Shown piece by piece: positions 6,605 through 7,750 of a DNA stretch of 7,750 bases. The notes beneath the pieces are model-generated. The model was not told the DNA's origin. It saw nothing but the letters and a program-made list of their open reading frames with translations, and ran no database searches. Position numbers and translations under genes: made by a program. Position 1 is the stretch's first letter, and each line of letters starts with the position of its first letter. The stretch spans positions 1-7,750 of the forward strand of contig JAOUEK010000077.1 in assembly GCA_029858755.1 (NCBI GenBank), read 5' to 3'. Origin of the DNA: Thermoleophilia bacterium. GTDB lineage: Bacteria > Actinomycetota > Thermoleophilia > Gaiellales > Gaiellaceae.

Positions 6605-7162
6605 TCAGACGGCTGCCGCTTCGATGGCAGCGACGAGCTCGGCCACCGGCGGTCGGTCGTCACGACGCTGCGGGCGCGCCCAGGCTATTCGACCGTCGCG
6701 ATCGACGACGAAGTCGCCCCCGAGCTGCAGGGTGTCCGACCCGAGCAGGCGGAGGCGCTCACCGCGCCCGGCCAGCATCGCGTAGCGCCACCAGACGCGA
6801 GGATCGAGCCAGACGCCGGCGGCGGATGACCGCCGCAGCCCCCAGCCGCGGTACGTGTGCCGCTCGCGGTCGACGAGGACGGGGAACGAGGGCTCGATCC
6901 CGTGGAGCAGTGACCCGCGAAGGAGCTCCACGTCGTCGAACGCGACGAAGAGCACGGTGGCGCCGGCGTCCTCGATTCGCTCCCTCCGGCTCTGCACCTT
7001 CACGAGGTGCGCGCGACAGATCAGTCAGCCGGCGTGGCGGAGGAAGCTGGCCAGGACGACACGACCGCGGAGGTCTGCGATCCCCACGACGTCACCGTCG
7101 ATCGAGGGAAGCTCGAGCGGCGGTGCGAGGTCACCCGGCCTCGGCGGCGAGACGTGCGACAT
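6605..7162 (-). CDS. Selenocysteine-containing AhpC/TSA redoxin (PRXL2/SelU/AAED1-like), in-frame TGA at 7025-7027 read as Sec
   Basis: Starting at ATG 7162 and reading through the TGA at 7027-7025 gives 185 residues ending at TGA 6605-6607. The N-terminus has PGDLAPPLELPSIDG and then LRGRVVLASFLRHAG, the usual opening of an AhpC/TSA thioredoxin fold. The TGA is codon 46; three residues later comes Cys49, giving U-L-I-C followed by RAHL. The PRXL2/SelU/AAED1-like family has C-x-x-C or U-x-x-C at this place after an R-x-x-G context. Downstream, GATVLFVAFDD (67-77), FPVLVDRERHTYRGWGLRR (93-111) and the C-terminal DTLQLGGDFVVDRDGRI (143-159) and DDRPPVAELVAAI (168-180) are family-like. The probable role is thiol or peroxide redox chemistry in the cytoplasm, since no signal peptide is seen. 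It lies 8 nt after the lipoprotein gene with no clear SD, so coupling is likely. The alternative is a nonsense mutation or base error; a C-terminal fragment from GTG 7003 would lack the active site. Confidence 0.8.
6994..7010 (-). promoter_or_regulatory. Candidate bacterial SECIS hairpin
   Basis: On the minus strand GCACCT (7010-7005), loop CGTGA (7004-7000) and AGGTGC (6999-6994) form a perfect 6-bp stem with a 5-nt loop. The stem starts 14 nt and the loop 20 nt after the in-frame TGA. Known bacterial SECIS elements are hairpins inside the reading frame just after the UGA, with a small apical loop that has a G among its first positions; here the second loop base is G. The lower part may be extended by CUG with CAG in an alternative pairing. 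The pairing is seen; SelB recognition is inferred. Confidence 0.6.
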
Positions 7163-7170
7163 CCGCGACG

Positions 7171-7725
7171 TCAGGAAGGGTTGACGATCGGCTGGCACTC
7201 GTCGGCGTCCTGGAACGCCCGCTCGAGCTCTCCCCCCGCATCGATCTCGCTGAACGTGCCGAACAGCTTCGACACGGTCGTCGACATCGAGCTCAGCGTG
7301 CGCGCGATCGTCGACGCCTGGCCCAGCAGTCCTGTCAGGCTGCTGCCCGCCTCGTCGAGGGCCGCCTGGAGCTCGTCGATGTCGGTCGAGAGCGCGTTCG
7401 CCGCCTCGTCGATCGCCTCTTGCGCCTTGGTTCCCGACTCCGTGTCCGGGGGCTCGAGCGCGCGGATCTCGTCGACGAGGGTGTTCGTGGCCTCCTCCGC
7501 CGTCGCGATCGCGTCCTTGAACGAGTCCACGGACAGGGCGCTCGTGTCGCGGATCGTGTCGCCGGTCGCCCGGATCGCGTCCGTCCAGGTGACGAGGGCG
7601 CCGCAGAGGTCGTTGGCCCACGCCTCGGTGGCCGACACAGACGTGTCCTCGGAGCTCTCAGAGCTGCCGCAACCGACCGCTGCGACAACGACGACACCGA
7701 GGAAGAGCGCGACCAGGGAGCGCAC
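7171..7725 (-). CDS. Small helical lipoprotein of unknown function
   Basis: The 184-residue protein is read from GTG 7725. A hydrophobic signal (residues 3-18) ends in a lipobox AVGC with Cys19 as the lipidated residue, followed by a Ser/Glu/Asp-rich stretch. The mature part is almost wholly helical and acidic, with heptad-like segments (about 64-90 and 98-160, e.g. KAQEAIDEAANALSTDIDELQAALDEAG). Two cysteines, Cys41 (NDLCGALVTW) and Cys177 (DADECQPI), lie at opposite ends and could form a disulfide closing a helical bundle. Similar small helical lipoproteins with this Cys pair are, to my recollection, common in actinobacteria, but I know no function. The frame stays open to the window edge; CTG 7734 would add RFV and a second Arg. 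The SD is weak. It is the first gene of a two-gene operon with the redoxin. Confidence 0.8.
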   Translation of the reverse strand: MRSLVALFLGVVVVAAVGCGSSESSEDTSVSATEAWANDLCGALVTWTDAIRATGDTIRDTSALSVDSFKDAIATAEEATNTLVDEIRALEPPDTESGTKAQEAIDEAANALSTDIDELQAALDEAGSSLTGLLGQASTIARTLSSMSTTVSKLFGTFSEIDAGGELERAFQDADECQPIVNPS

Positions 7726-7750
7726 GAAACGCAGCCTAGCTGGGCGACGA

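Noticed and set aside
6521..6829. Plus-strand open frame of 102 codons crossing the convergent gap
   Set aside because: It covers the nested inverted repeat and the antisense of the redoxin gene, with no SD and no family features.
6605..7003. Redoxin gene taken as a 132-residue protein starting at GTG 7003
   Set aside because: This start falls inside the conserved redoxin fold, right after the active-site motif, with no SD. The upstream frame continues the same family, so the fragment is better read as part of the TGA-containing gene.
7025..7621. A 198-codon minus-strand frame ending at the in-frame TGA, taken as a complete gene
   Set aside because: Only its last 45 codons (from ATG 7162) look like protein of a known family; the earlier part is the lipoprotein gene read in the wrong frame.

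Overview
The window is very GC-rich and densely coding. It has GTG and TTG starts, strong third-position G/C bias and stop/start overlaps between genes. Together with a type IV pilus (T4P) cluster and a CsoR-controlled copper operon, this suggests an actinobacterial genome, possibly of the Thermoleophilia kind. That placement is inference from style; there is no rRNA or other marker in the window.

Region 1 (1-3610, + strand) is the distal part of a T4P assembly operon. It holds the 3' end of a pilN-like gene, pilO, a PilP/GspC-like inner-membrane protein with an Ala/Gly-rich linker, a minor prepilin with a clear class III signal peptide, and pilC (platform protein). The first four genes are joined by 4-5 nt stop/start overlaps; pilC follows after 52 nt with its own Shine-Dalgarno (SD) site. 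Two small GC-rich hairpins follow pilC.

Region 2 (about 3700-6433, + strand) is a compact copper-efflux operon: a CopZ-type copper chaperone, the P1B-type ATPase CopA, and the repressor CsoR. A perfect CsoR-type palindrome, ATACCCTACAGGGGTAT, lies directly before copZ over the likely -10 region, so the operon is probably autoregulated by Cu(I).

Region 3 (6605-7725, - strand) converges on the copper operon. A small lipoprotein gene comes first, followed 8 nt later by an AhpC/TSA (PRXL2/SelU/AAED1-like) thioredoxin-fold protein. The second gene is interrupted by one in-frame TGA exactly where the family has its first redox-active cysteine. Read through, the motif is U-L-I-C in the context FLRHAG-U-LIC-RAHL. 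The frame stays open and family-like on both sides, and a perfect 6-bp stem with a CGUGA loop starts 14 nt after the TGA, where a bacterial SECIS is expected. The best reading is an unannotated selenoprotein of 185 residues. Standard gene calling would split it and lose the active site. A 61-nt nested inverted repeat (6543-6603) sits in the convergent gap directly after its true stop codon and may terminate both operons.

The selenoprotein is the most interesting item in the window. No Sec machinery (selA, selB, selD, tRNA-Sec) is present here, so confirmation depends on the rest of the genome.
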